The position numbers and the translations under genes were made by a program. From positions 1-64,000 of the forward strand of contig JAJZFQ010000005.1 of the NCBI GenBank assembly GCA_021805275.1: a stretch of 64,000 nt of DNA, in the 5' to 3' direction. This stretch comes from Pseudomonadota bacterium (GTDB lineage Bacteria > Pseudomonadota > Gammaproteobacteria > Steroidobacterales > Steroidobacteraceae). Shown here piece after piece: positions 44,530 through 53,348 of the stretch. Every line of letters begins with the position of its first letter. The first letter of the stretch is position 1. A model generated the notes under the pieces. That model made no database searches. It saw only the letters and a list, made by a program, of their open reading frames with translations, and had not been told where the DNA came from.

Positions 44530-45693
44530 ATGAACGCGCCCGCCGCAGCCCGGACCTGCCCGCCATCAACCTCGCCGCGCGCCCTGCCGGCCTGGGCCTA
44601 CAACCATCCCGAGATGAGCCGCCTCGAACTCGAGCGCATTCTCGAGCCGAGTTGGCAGGTCGCCTGCCACCTGAGCGCCGTGGCGAAACCAGGCGATTTC
44701 GCGACCTTCGAGCTCGGCACCAACGGGGTGGTCGTGTTACGCGCTGCCGACGGGCAGATTCACGCCTACCACAACGTCTGCCGGCATCGCGGCGCGCGGC
44801 TGCTCGAGGGCACGGGCCATTGCTCCGGCCACATCGTCTGCCCGTACCACGGCTGGACCTACCGGCTGAACGGTGAGCTCAAGGGTGTCTCTGAGCGCGA
44901 GAGCTTCCCGGACCTGGATCGCTCGCAATGGAGCCTGAAGCCGGTGCGCACTCAGGTGGCGTTCGGATTCGTGTTCGTGTGCCTCACCGGCGATCCGCCG
45001 TCCGTCGAGGACGCCTGGGGCACACTCGCCGCGGAGCTCACGCCCTACCGCATCGGGGAGATGCGGCCGCTCGGCCCGCTGTACATCGAGCATTGGGATT
45101 GCGACTGGAAGATCGCCATGGACAACTACCTCGAGTCCTACCACGTGCCGCTCGGACACCCGGGCCTGCAGCGCATGTTCACGCCCGATTACCAGGACCA
45201 GAGGGTGCTGCCAGGCGGCGTCGCGCGCGGCATCAGTCACCTGCGGGAGCAGCCCTCACGCCTCTGGTCGGAGCGGCTCTACCAGCGGCTCGTCGGCACG
45301 ACCTGCACCGATCTGCCACCGCCGATGCGCAGCCGCTGGATGTTCTACAGCGCGCTGCCCAACCTCGGCATCGACATTTTTCCCGATCAGATGGACTTCT
45401 TTCAGGTTCTGCCGCGCGGTCCGGGCAAATGCACCATCCGTGGCGGCAGCTTTGCGCATCCGGATGGACGGCGCGAGATGCGCGCCCTGCGCTACCTGGG
45501 CGCGCGCATCAACCGCCAGGTGCAACGCGAGGATGAGTCGCTCTGCCTGCGTGTGCAGCGCGGCCTCGGCTCGCGCTCCTACGAGCCCGGACCGCTCTCG
45601 CAGCTCGAGGGCTGCATGCTGCAGCTCCACGATCTGTTGCGCGAACGGATCCCGGAAGTGCGCGAGCCTCGCGCCCCGGCACGGTTCGCCTAG
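44530..45693 (+). CDS. Rieske oxygenase alpha subunit, probable glycine-betaine/quaternary-amine monooxygenase (GbcA/CntA-like)
   Basis: 387 residues from ATG 44530, chosen because AGG lies six bases upstream; ATG 44512 has no such site and lies in an operator. Rieske cluster ligands C84-x-H86 and C104-x2-H107 (VCRHRGARLLEG; CPYHGWTY) are intact. The catalytic domain has DNYLESYHVPLGHPGL with iron His205 and His210 and the Asn/Asp preceding. Relatives remove N-methyl groups from glycine betaine (GbcA), stachydrine or carnitine (CntA) with release of formaldehyde. With betaine produced by the carnitine genes, glycine betaine is the best guess. No GbcB-like reductase is found nearby. Its stop shares CTAG with the convergent regulator stop. 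Confidence 0.92.
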   Translation: MNAPAAARTCPPSTSPRALPAWAYNHPEMSRLELERILEPSWQVACHLSAVAKPGDFATFELGTNGVVVLRAADGQIHAYHNVCRHRGARLLEGTGHCSGHIVCPYHGWTYRLNGELKGVSERESFPDLDRSQWSLKPVRTQVAFGFVFVCLTGDPPSVEDAWGTLAAELTPYRIGEMRPLGPLYIEHWDCDWKIAMDNYLESYHVPLGHPGLQRMFTPDYQDQRVLPGGVARGISHLREQPSRLWSERLYQRLVGTTCTDLPPPMRSRWMFYSALPNLGIDIFPDQMDFFQVLPRGPGKCTIRGGSFAHPDGRREMRALRYLGARINRQVQREDESLCLRVQRGLGSRSYEPGPLSQLEGCMLQLHDLLRERIPEVREPRAPARFA

Positions 45694-47303
45694 CCCGCGC
45701 CGCTCCGCGTCGCACCGAGGAGCGGCAAGAGCATGGCCACCAAGCCGCGAAACCGCCGCAGCGCCGGCGAGGCCGGAGCGCTCGGCTCCCGCTCGATCGG
45801 CAGCGTCTCGATACCGCGCTGCGTCGACTCCGCGATGGCGAGCTGCGCAGCAAGATCCGCGCTGGCCGCGCTCCTGGCACGACTCGCCCGCCCCCCGCGC
45901 CCGCGACGCAGTCTCAAGCTGAACACCCGTGCGCGCCCAGGGGCCTCCGGCACCACCTGCAAGAGCCGTGCATCGTTCGCCGAGAGATCAAGCAGTTGAT
46001 TCGGGGACAGAAAGTATTGATCGGGCACTTCCCGCTCGAGCCACTGCTCGACGATGAGCTTCCAGTCGGCGGCCACCGCCAGGGTCTCGAGCGGCCCGGC
46101 GCCCAGCTTTGGCCAAACCGCCAGCGGCACGACTGGCAGGGCCGCCGGGGCGACGCCTGCGGGCAGCGGCGAGCGCACCAGCACCAGCGGCCCGAGCTGC
46201 GCCAACTCGAGGCGAGTCAGGTCGCCCGGCGGGGCACCGCGCAGCCGGGCGCCCGTGAAATCGTAGGCCAGATCATGGGCTGCACAGACCAACTCGCCCG
46301 AGAGACGTCCCGAGGGCGCCTCCACCAGAGCATGCGGCTGTCGACCGCAGGCATTGCGCAGCGCGTGCAGCCGTCCGTCGGTCCCGCGCACCACCAGCGC
46401 CCGCTCCCACGGCCAGGACACGCTGAGATACTCCCCGGTGCGCGCCAGCTGCTCGCCCAATCCCACCACCTGCCAGGTCGGGCGCAGCAGCCGCTCGCGC
46501 TCGAGCGCGAGCAGCGGCGCGCTGCGGTACGCCCACGGCGGCAGGGGGCGGTCCGTGGCCTGGGGCAACGAGCCGTTGAGATCGCCGTCGATCCGGCCGA
46601 TGGGTTCCCCACCCACACGCGCCCCATCAGTCCGGGTCGCCACGGGGAACACGCCCGGGAACACCGAGCCCAGATAGGCCAGCGAGCGGCGGCGCGCGGC
46701 CTCCCGGTCGATGTCGGCCTCGCTCTGAAACGCGAAGCCCTGCCAGAGCAACTCCAGCACGCCGATCAGACCCAGCGAGATCGCATCACCGTCGAGATGG
46801 TGCAGTCCACACTCAGCCATGAGGCCATCGATGAGCTCGCGCACCAGCAGCGCGAAGTCCTCGTCCTTCTTGCCGCAGATGTCCTGGTATTCCTGCCGGG
46901 AGCTCGCCTCGCCCCAGAACGAGTACCAGACGGAGATCTTGCGCGGGCTGGCGATCTGCGGATCGAGATACAGCTCGACCAAGCGCTCCAGCGCATGGGC
47001 AGGGGTGCTCTTCAGCCGGGAGACCACCGCGAGCACGCGCTCCTCGAACTCGGTGGCAAGGTACGCCAGCGAGGCGACCAGCATCGCGTCCTTGGAATCG
47101 AAATAGAAGCGGACGATTCCCGGGGAAAGATTCGCGATCGCGACCACCTTCTCGACGGTCGTGCGCGACGGGCCGTACAGATGCAGCGCTGAGATGCACG
47201 CATCAATCAACCGCTGCCGCTTGCGCATACGCGGCGTGCGGCGTGTCTGGGGAGTCGGTTCGGCTTCGCGTCCGGTTGACACGGCGGCAAGTCTATCCTG
47301 CAT
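45690..47303 (-). CDS. TetR/BetI repressor fused to a degenerate Rieske oxygenase domain
   Basis: 537 residues (ATG 47303; ATG 47228 is a possible later start). Residues about 26-220 are a complete TetR/BetI regulator: RQRLIDACISALHLYGPSRTTVEKVV...SPGIVRFYFDSKDAM. Residues about 250-430 match the neighbouring Rieske enzyme from PPWAYRSAPLLALERERLLRPTWQVV onward. The first cluster motif is C319-G-R321 where the active enzyme has C-x-H; the second, C340-x2-H343, is kept. The catalytic iron site is gone: the aligned segment EQWLEREVPDQY has Glu425 and Tyr430 in place of both His. The oxygenase half is therefore dead and may act as an effector-binding domain. It is convergent with the Rieske gene and divergent, by 34 bp, from the PotB-like permease gene. 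Confidence 0.88.
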   Translation of the reverse strand: MQDRLAAVSTGREAEPTPQTRRTPRMRKRQRLIDACISALHLYGPSRTTVEKVVAIANLSPGIVRFYFDSKDAMLVASLAYLATEFEERVLAVVSRLKSTPAHALERLVELYLDPQIASPRKISVWYSFWGEASSRQEYQDICGKKDEDFALLVRELIDGLMAECGLHHLDGDAISLGLIGVLELLWQGFAFQSEADIDREAARRRSLAYLGSVFPGVFPVATRTDGARVGGEPIGRIDGDLNGSLPQATDRPLPPWAYRSAPLLALERERLLRPTWQVVGLGEQLARTGEYLSVSWPWERALVVRGTDGRLHALRNACGRQPHALVEAPSGRLSGELVCAAHDLAYDFTGARLRGAPPGDLTRLELAQLGPLVLVRSPLPAGVAPAALPVVPLAVWPKLGAGPLETLAVAADWKLIVEQWLEREVPDQYFLSPNQLLDLSANDARLLQVVPEAPGRARVFSLRLRRGRGGRASRARSAASADLAAQLAIAESTQRGIETLPIEREPSAPASPALRRFRGLVAMLLPLLGATRSGAG

Positions 47304-47337
47304 AATGATTTAGGGGGAGATTATCAGCACCCAGAGC

Positions 47338-48228
47338 ATGCATCGCACCAGAAACCCGTGGCGCTGGCTCATCATCCTGCCGCCCCTGGTGTTTCTGCTG
47401 ACCTTCTTTCTGGTGCCGTTCCTCTACACCCTGAAGATCAGCTTCGCCGACTCGGTGATCCGGATACCACCGTTCAGCGACATATTCACGCGGACGCCCG
47501 ATCACCACCTGCGCCTGATCCTCAGCCTCGCCAATTTCCGACGCATCTTCACCGAGCGGCTCTACGTCCTCGCGTATCTGTTCTCACTGCGCACCGCCCT
47601 GTGCTCGACGCTGATCTGCCTGCTGCTCGGCTATCCGATTGCCTACGCAATCGCACGGGCGCGGCCGGCAACGCGCAACATCCTGCTGATGGTCATCATC
47701 CTGCCGTTCTGGACCTCGTTTCTGCTGCGTGTCTATGCGCTCGAGGCCATCATCGACAACGACGGCTTGCTGAACACGGTGTTGCTGCGCCTGCACATCA
47801 TTTCGCATCCGCTCGTCATCATGCACACGAATTTTGCCATTTACATCGGCATCATCTACTCGTATCTGCCGTTCATGGTTCTGCCGATATTCGCGACGCT
47901 GGAGAAGCTCGATTCCTCGCTGCTCGAGGCCGCCGCCGACCTCGGCAGCCCTCCGTGGCGCACATTCCTCGACGTCACGCTGCCGTTGTCGATGCCTGGT
48001 GTGGCAGCCGGCTCGATGCTGGTGTTCATTCCGGCGGTCGGTGAATTCGTCATCCCCTCGTTGCTGGGAGGGCCGGGCAACCTCATGATCGGCCGTGTCA
48101 TGTGGGACGAATTCTTCCTCAACCACGACTGGCCGATCGCCTCGGCCGTCGCCATCATGTTCCTGATCGTGCTGGTCGGTCCGATCGCGGCCTACCGGCA
48201 CTTCAGCGACCGCAACGCAGAGAGCTGA
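47338..48228 (+). CDS. ABC importer permease, PotB type
   Basis: 296 residues. Six membrane segments with long first periplasmic loop (SFADSVIRIPPFSDIFTRTPDHHLRL). The coupling EAA motif reads LLEAAADLGSPPWRTFLDVTLPLSMPG, the PotB/PotH consensus. It forms the inner-membrane channel with the PotC-like gene that starts 4 bases later; the ATPase is probably at 37457. The start lies 34 bp from the divergent TetR-Rieske gene, so expression probably depends on that regulator. The substrate is inferred as a quaternary amine or polyamine. Confidence 0.93.
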   Translation: MHRTRNPWRWLIILPPLVFLLTFFLVPFLYTLKISFADSVIRIPPFSDIFTRTPDHHLRLILSLANFRRIFTERLYVLAYLFSLRTALCSTLICLLLGYPIAYAIARARPATRNILLMVIILPFWTSFLLRVYALEAIIDNDGLLNTVLLRLHIISHPLVIMHTNFAIYIGIIYSYLPFMVLPIFATLEKLDSSLLEAAADLGSPPWRTFLDVTLPLSMPGVAAGSMLVFIPAVGEFVIPSLLGGPGNLMIGRVMWDEFFLNHDWPIASAVAIMFLIVLVGPIAAYRHFSDRNAES

Positions 48229-48232
48229 GCCC

Positions 48233-49117
48233 GTGCAGCGACGTTACCCCCTGTTCCGCATCACCACCCTGTGCCTCGGAATCGCCATCCTGTACGTACC
48301 CATCGTGGTGCTGATCGGGTACTCCTTCAACGCCTCGCCGCTGGTTAGCCTCTGGGGCGGACTGTCGACCCGGTGGTACTTTGCACTGCTGCACAAGCAC
48401 ACCCTGCTGCACGCCGCATTGCTGTCACTCGAGATCGCAGTCACCGCTTCCACGACGGCCGTGCTGTTCGGCACTCTCGCCGCCATAGCGCTGGTACGTT
48501 TCAAGCGCTTCCCGGGACGCTTCCTGCTCACCGGGATGGTCACAGCACCCCTGGTCATGCCGGAGGTCATCACCGGCATCACACAGCTGCTGTTGTTCGT
48601 CTCGCTGCTGCAGACCTTCGGCTGGCCCCACCGCGGCTTCCTGACGATCGTCCTCGCGCACGTGACGTTCTGCATCGCCTACGTCACTGTGACGGTGCGC
48701 TCACGGCTGCTCAGCGCCGATCGCTCGCTCGAGGAGGCGGCCATGGATCTCGGCGCCGGACCGACGCGAGCCTTCCTCGAGGTCACACTGCCGCTGATCG
48801 CCCCGGCAATCCTGGCGAGCTGGTTGCTCAGCTTCACTCTGTCGCTCGATGATCTGGTCATCTCGAGCTTCGTGGCCGGTCCGGGCAGCAACACTCTGCC
48901 GATGCTGATCTATTCGAAGGTCAAGCTCGGCGTCAGCCCGGTGGTCAACGCGCTGGCGACGTTGATCATCACGCTGGTCGGCGTGTGTGTCATCGGCGCC
49001 GGCTGGATGATGCGCCGGTCCGAGCGGCACCGCGAGCTCGAGATCCGTCTCGCCGAGCAGTCCAATGCGGCTCCACCGAACCCCGCGCCGAACGAGGCGC
49101 TCAGAGCCCCGTCGTGA
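48233..49117 (+). CDS. ABC importer permease, PotC type
   Basis: 294 residues, GTG start 4 bases after the PotB-like stop. Six membrane segments; EAA motif SLEEAAMDLGAGPTRAFLEVTLPLIAP, then LSFTLSLDDLVISSFVAGPGSNTLPMLIYS, a signature of PotC/PotI permeases. Cytoplasmic C-terminal tail of about 30 charged residues. It overlaps the convergent binding-protein gene by 17 bp, so the three import genes are clustered although in opposing orientation. Confidence 0.93.
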   Translation: MQRRYPLFRITTLCLGIAILYVPIVVLIGYSFNASPLVSLWGGLSTRWYFALLHKHTLLHAALLSLEIAVTASTTAVLFGTLAAIALVRFKRFPGRFLLTGMVTAPLVMPEVITGITQLLLFVSLLQTFGWPHRGFLTIVLAHVTFCIAYVTVTVRSRLLSADRSLEEAAMDLGAGPTRAFLEVTLPLIAPAILASWLLSFTLSLDDLVISSFVAGPGSNTLPMLIYSKVKLGVSPVVNALATLIITLVGVCVIGAGWMMRRSERHRELEIRLAEQSNAAPPNPAPNEALRAPS

Positions 49118-50234
49118 CACGCATCCAGATGCGCAGCCGCAGCCGCTCGAGCTTCGCGGAAACTTCCTTGGCCTCGAATAGCCGCGCCTCGACCTGCGGC
49201 GGCGGATAGATGGCCGGATCGTGCAGGATCGAAGGATTTACGTAAGGGTTGGCCGCGCGGTTATCGTTGCCGTAATGAATTTCGTTGGTGATCGCGGCGA
49301 TGACGCGCGGTTTGAGCAGATAGTTCAGCCACTCGAGCGCTGCCTGCGGATGCGCCGCACCGGCCGGAATGAGCCAAGCGTCGTAGGAAATGTTCGCGCC
49401 CTCCACCGGAACGGTGAAGGCCAGATCGAGCGTCTTGCCCGCCGCCCGCGCACGCGCCTCGGATACGGAATAGTCTCCGGAATACGACATGGCGATGCAG
49501 AAGTCGCCGTTGATCAGGCCGTTCATGTACTCGGCGGAATCGAACGCTCGGATATACGGGCGCACCGACAGCAGCAGCTTCTCGGCACGCAGATAGTCGC
49601 GCTTGCGGGTGGTGTTCGGGTCGAGATGCAGATAGACCAGTGCCAGCTGCTCGACACCCTCGGGGGAGTTGAGGAAGGACACCCCGCAGCCCGCGAAATG
49701 CTTGACGACATTCGGATCGAACAGCATGCGCAGGCTGTTGACCGGAGCGTTCGGCATGCGCGCGCGGATCTGCGCGATGTTGTAGGCGAATCCATCGACG
49801 CTGTGCAGGTAGGGCACGGCGTAGCGATTGCCCGGGTCCGCCTTCGCCTCGACGGCGAGCGCGTGCGGATCGAGATTCTTCCAGTTCGTCAGCTTCGAAC
49901 GATCCAGCGGCTGGTAGACACCGGCCTTGATCTGCCGGGCGAAGTAATCGGACGAAGCGGCGACTGCATCGTAGCCGGAGTCTCCCGCCAGCAGCTTCGC
50001 CTCCGCGGTCTGCTGGGAATCGTAGGTGTCGTAGATCACCCGGATCCCGGTCTCGGCCTCGAAGTCGCGGACCGTGTCTTTGCCGATGTAGTCGGCCCAG
50101 TTGTATATATAAAGCACGCGCGGGCGATGCGCCTTCGGCACGGCATGCCCGCAACCGCTCGGCGCGAGCACCACCGCCGCCAGCAGCGCCGCACGGGCGC
50201 AACCGCCGAGGATCGAGTTCATTCTCATGCGCAT
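49101..50234 (-). CDS. Periplasmic solute-binding protein, PotD/PotF type
   Basis: 377 residues from ATG 50234, preceded by GGGGAGA; the frame also opens 12 codons earlier. The N-terminus is a signal with a near-lipobox (APSGC), so it may be a lipoprotein or a periplasmic protein. Body: LYIYNWADYIGKDTVRDFEAETGIRVIYDTYDSQQTAEAKLLAG, SVDGFAYNIAQIRARMP, AMSYSGDYSVSEARARAAG and EGANISYDAWLIPAGAAHPQAALEWLNYLL, the spermidine/putrescine-binding fold. Aromatic and acidic pocket residues of this family also suit quaternary amines. It supplies ligand to the PotB/PotC-like permease pair. Confidence 0.92.
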   Translation of the reverse strand: MRMRMNSILGGCARAALLAAVVLAPSGCGHAVPKAHRPRVLYIYNWADYIGKDTVRDFEAETGIRVIYDTYDSQQTAEAKLLAGDSGYDAVAASSDYFARQIKAGVYQPLDRSKLTNWKNLDPHALAVEAKADPGNRYAVPYLHSVDGFAYNIAQIRARMPNAPVNSLRMLFDPNVVKHFAGCGVSFLNSPEGVEQLALVYLHLDPNTTRKRDYLRAEKLLLSVRPYIRAFDSAEYMNGLINGDFCIAMSYSGDYSVSEARARAAGKTLDLAFTVPVEGANISYDAWLIPAGAAHPQAALEWLNYLLKPRVIAAITNEIHYGNDNRAANPYVNPSILHDPAIYPPPQVEARLFEAKEVSAKLERLRLRIWMRVTTGL

Positions 50235-50409
50235 TTTCGCTCTCCCCGCGAGCCGCACTGGAGATTTCACCGCGCTGTGGCCTGCCCCAGTGTAAACCTT
50301 ACGTGTGCCGAGGAACGGCCCGCGGGCGACAGCACCGCGCGCCGGGCCGTCGCCTGCCGACTGTCAATCCGCTCGCCCCCCGCGGATCTTGCCGCACGCT
50401 GCGATGCTA

Positions 50410-50441
50410 TCGTATTATCGGAGTCATAATATTATAACATG
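50410..50441. promoter_or_regulatory. AT-rich divergent promoter before the CoA-ligase operon
   Basis: CTATCGTATTATCGGAGTCA (50408-50427) then ATAATATTATAACATG. TAATATTA is a palindrome and ATAATATT (50426-50433) repeats words before BKACE and cdhA. The gap between the binding-protein gene and the ligase gene is 220 bp; the rest is GC-rich and unremarkable. Confidence 0.4.
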
Positions 50442-50454
50442 AAGGCCGAGAATC

Positions 50455-52536
50455 ATGGGTAGAACCGCCCTCGAGCGACTGCTCGCGCCGCGCAGCGTCG
50501 CGCTGTTCGGCGGCGTTTGGGCGGACGCCGCTGCGGCGGCCTGCCGCACCATTGGCTACCGCGGCGACATATGGCGCGTCCACCCGAACCGACCGGCCAG
50601 TGCCACCCTGCACTACTTCCGCTCGGTGGAGGATCTGCCGGGGGCGCCTGATGCATCGTTCATTGCGGCGCCGGCGCGCGAGCTGCCCGGCATCGCAGCA
50701 TCGCTCGCGCGGCGCGGCGCGGGCGGCTTTGTCTGCTTCGCCTCCGGGTTCGCCGAAACCGGATCGGCCGAGGGACGACAGCTCGACGCGGACCTGCGTG
50801 CCGCTGCCGGCGAGCTGCCCTACTTCGGGCCGAACTGCTACGGCATCGTCAATTTCTTCGACCGCGCCGCGCTGTGGCCCGATCAGATCGTCGGCACACC
50901 GCCGGAGCGCGGTGTCGCGCTGATCTGCCAAAGCGGTACGATTGCGCTGAATCTGCTGTTCAATCGTCGCTCGCTGCCGATCGGCTACGTGCTCACCGTC
51001 GGCAATCAGGCCCGGCTTGCCCTGGAGGACCTCATCGAGGCGCTCGCGGACGACGAGCGCACGACGGCCTTCGGCCTGTACGTCGAGGGCGTGAAGGACA
51101 TGGAGCGATTCGCGCGCGCCGTGGACAGGGCCCGGGCGGCCGGTAAGCCCATCGCACTGGTGAAGACCGGCCGCACGGAAGCCGCCGCGCGCACGGTGCA
51201 CAGCCACACCGGGTCGTTGGCCGGAGCCGATGCAGTGTTCGACGCCTATTGCCGGCAGAGCGGCATCGCCCGCTGCGACACGCTGACGACGTTGTGCGAG
51301 ACGCTCAAGGTGCTACACGCCTGCGGTCCTCTGCCCGGCCGGCGGATTCTGTTCATGGGCGCATCCGGGGGTGACATGGCGATGAGCGCCGACACCGCCC
51401 GCGGACTGCCGTTGAGTTTTCCGCCACTCCCGGCCGAATCGGCGGTCGAACTGCGCACGCTGCTCACCGATCGCGTTACGCTGTCCAACCCCTTCGATTT
51501 CCACACGCACATCTGGTTCGATCGCCCGCGCCTGAATCAGCTGTTCAACATCGTCGGACGGGCAGGCTATGACGCGCTCGGCTTCGTGCTCGACTGTCCT
51601 CCGGCCGACGCGGCGGACGCGAAGAGCTATCTGGACGTCATCGATGAGTTCCAGGGCGTGATGCGCGACGCCGCGACCCGCGCGGCCCTAGTCAGCTCAC
51701 TGCCCGAATCGATGCCGGCGCCGGTGCGCACGCAATGCCTGGCCGCGCGCATCGCCCCGTTGCAGGGGCAGCGCGAGGCGCTCGAGGCGCTCGCGCTCGC
51801 CGCCGCGGTAGGCGAAGCGTGGCGGGAGCGCGAGACGGTGCGCCTGCTGAAGCCGGGCCGAGGTTCGGATCGACCCGGCCCGCACACCGCGCGGGCCGCA
51901 ACCTTGACCGAGCACGCCGGCAAGGCAGCGCTGACGGCCTATGGCGTGCGCATCCCTCAGTCGCAGGTCGTGGCTGCAGCGGAGGCGCCGGCGGCAGCGG
52001 CGGCGCTCGGCTTCCCGGTGGTGATCAAGGCCACGGGCGCGAGCCTGGAGCACAAGTCGGACGTGGGCGGCGTGGTGCTGAACGTCCGTACCCCGCAGGA
52101 GGCCGCCGCGGCGGCGGGCCGGCTGGCGCTGCTTTCGGATGAGCTGCTGGTCGAGCAGATGATCGACGACGGGGTCGCCGAGATGCTCGTCGGCATTACG
52201 CTGGACCGGCAGTTCGGGCTGGTGTTGCTGCTTGGCGCCGGCGGTGTACTCGCCGAGCTGCTCGCCGACACCGTCGTGCTGCTGCCACCATTCACCGCCG
52301 GGCGCATCGAACGCGCGGTCCGCGGGCTTGCGGTCGCGCGGCTGCTCGCCGGCTACCGCGGCCGGCCGGCCGCCGATGTGCCGGCGCTCATCGAAACGGC
52401 GCTCGCCTGCGCGCGCTACGCGCAGGATCATCTCGAGCGGCTGCTCGAGCTCGATCTCAACCCGGTCATCGTCCGCCCTGCCGGCCTCGGCGCCGTCGCG
52501 GTCGATGCGTTGGTCCGTCTGAGTGAGGAGTCCTGA
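50455..52536 (+). CDS. NDP-forming acyl-CoA synthetase, candidate gamma-butyrobetaine/carnitine-CoA ligase
   Basis: 693 residues; ATG 50455 after AAGG. The N-terminal CoA-binding domain (LLAPRSVALFGG...DIWRVHPNRP), central ligase domains (CQSGTIALNLLFNR, TVGNQARLALEDLIEAL, SHTGSLAGADAVFDAY near the phospho-His) and a C-terminal ATP-grasp domain (TAYGVRIPQSQVV, GFPVVIKATGASLEHKSDVGGV, LELDLNPVIVRPAG). This architecture makes acyl-CoA via an acyl phosphate, releasing NDP, and reverses easily. It replaces the AMP-forming CaiC/BcoA ligases here: the CaiD-like gene follows 2 bp downstream and a matching dehydrogenase converges. It should activate gamma-butyrobetaine, crotonobetaine or carnitine. 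Confidence 0.88.
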   Translation: MGRTALERLLAPRSVALFGGVWADAAAAACRTIGYRGDIWRVHPNRPASATLHYFRSVEDLPGAPDASFIAAPARELPGIAASLARRGAGGFVCFASGFAETGSAEGRQLDADLRAAAGELPYFGPNCYGIVNFFDRAALWPDQIVGTPPERGVALICQSGTIALNLLFNRRSLPIGYVLTVGNQARLALEDLIEALADDERTTAFGLYVEGVKDMERFARAVDRARAAGKPIALVKTGRTEAAARTVHSHTGSLAGADAVFDAYCRQSGIARCDTLTTLCETLKVLHACGPLPGRRILFMGASGGDMAMSADTARGLPLSFPPLPAESAVELRTLLTDRVTLSNPFDFHTHIWFDRPRLNQLFNIVGRAGYDALGFVLDCPPADAADAKSYLDVIDEFQGVMRDAATRAALVSSLPESMPAPVRTQCLAARIAPLQGQREALEALALAAAVGEAWRERETVRLLKPGRGSDRPGPHTARAATLTEHAGKAALTAYGVRIPQSQVVAAAEAPAAAAALGFPVVIKATGASLEHKSDVGGVVLNVRTPQEAAAAAGRLALLSDELLVEQMIDDGVAEMLVGITLDRQFGLVLLLGAGGVLAELLADTVVLLPPFTAGRIERAVRGLAVARLLAGYRGRPAADVPALIETALACARYAQDHLERLLELDLNPVIVRPAGLGAVAVDALVRLSEES

Positions 52537-52538
52537 TA

Positions 52539-53329
52539 TGGTTCAAGTCAACGAGGCGGCGGGCGTGCGCACAGCCGTCGACGGCGCGGTGCTCGAGGTG
52601 ACGATCGATCGGCCCAAGGCGAATGCGATCGACCTGCCGGCCAGCCGCCGGTTGAACGACGTGTTCAGCGCGTTCCGCGACGACCCGGCGCTGCGCGTGG
52701 CGATTGTCACGGGCGGTGGCGACCGGTTCTTCAGCGCCGGCTGGGACCTCAAGGCGGCCGCCGGCGGGGAGCGCTCGGACTCGGACTGGGGCAGCGGCGG
52801 CTTCGGCGGATTGAACCATCCGCGCAATCTCGACAAGCCGCTCATCGCCGCCATCAACGGCATTGCCTGCGGCGGAGGCTTCGAGATCATGCTCGGCTGC
52901 GACATCATCGTCGCGGAGGATCACGCGCGATTCGCGCTGCCCGAAATCAACGTCGGGGTGCTGGCAGATGCCGGCACGATAAAGCTGCGGCGGCGCATTC
53001 CCTATCACGTGGCGGTGGAGTTCCTGATGACCGGCCGGTGGATGGACGCCGCCGAAGCCAAGCATTGGGGGCTCGTCAACCACGTGGTGGCGAGCGGCGA
53101 GGCGCTCGCCAAAGCGCGTGAAATCGCCCGTCAGCTCGCCGCCGGCCCCCCGCTGCTGTTCCCGGCGATCAAGCAATTGCTGCGCCACAGCGAGATGGTC
53201 GCGGAGCATCCGGCATTCGAGCTGCACGACAGCCTCGACGCGGTGCAGAAGGTGCTGCGCTCGGAGGACCTGAAGGAGGGCGCGAGCGCGTTCTCCGAGA
53301 AGCGCCCGCCGCGCTGGCAGGGTCGCTGA
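52539..53329 (+). CDS. caiD: Crotonobetainyl-CoA hydratase (CaiD-like)
   Basis: 263 residues; ATG 52539 after GAGGAG. Crotonase fold close to CaiD: EVTIDRPKANAID, VFSAFRDDPALRVAIVTGGGDRFFSAGWDLKAAA, NLDKPLIAAINGIACGGGFEIMLGCD and FALPEINVG. The two catalytic Glu are at about 116 and 136. CaiD hydrates crotonobetainyl-CoA to L-carnitinyl-CoA reversibly. In an aerobic setting with butyrobetainyl-CoA dehydrogenase next door it would work in the hydration direction, toward carnitine. The C-terminal FSEKRPPRWQGR matches the CaiD end. It starts 2 bp after the ligase stop. Confidence 0.92.
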
Positions 53330-53348
53330 GCGGCCCGACGCGGCCCAC

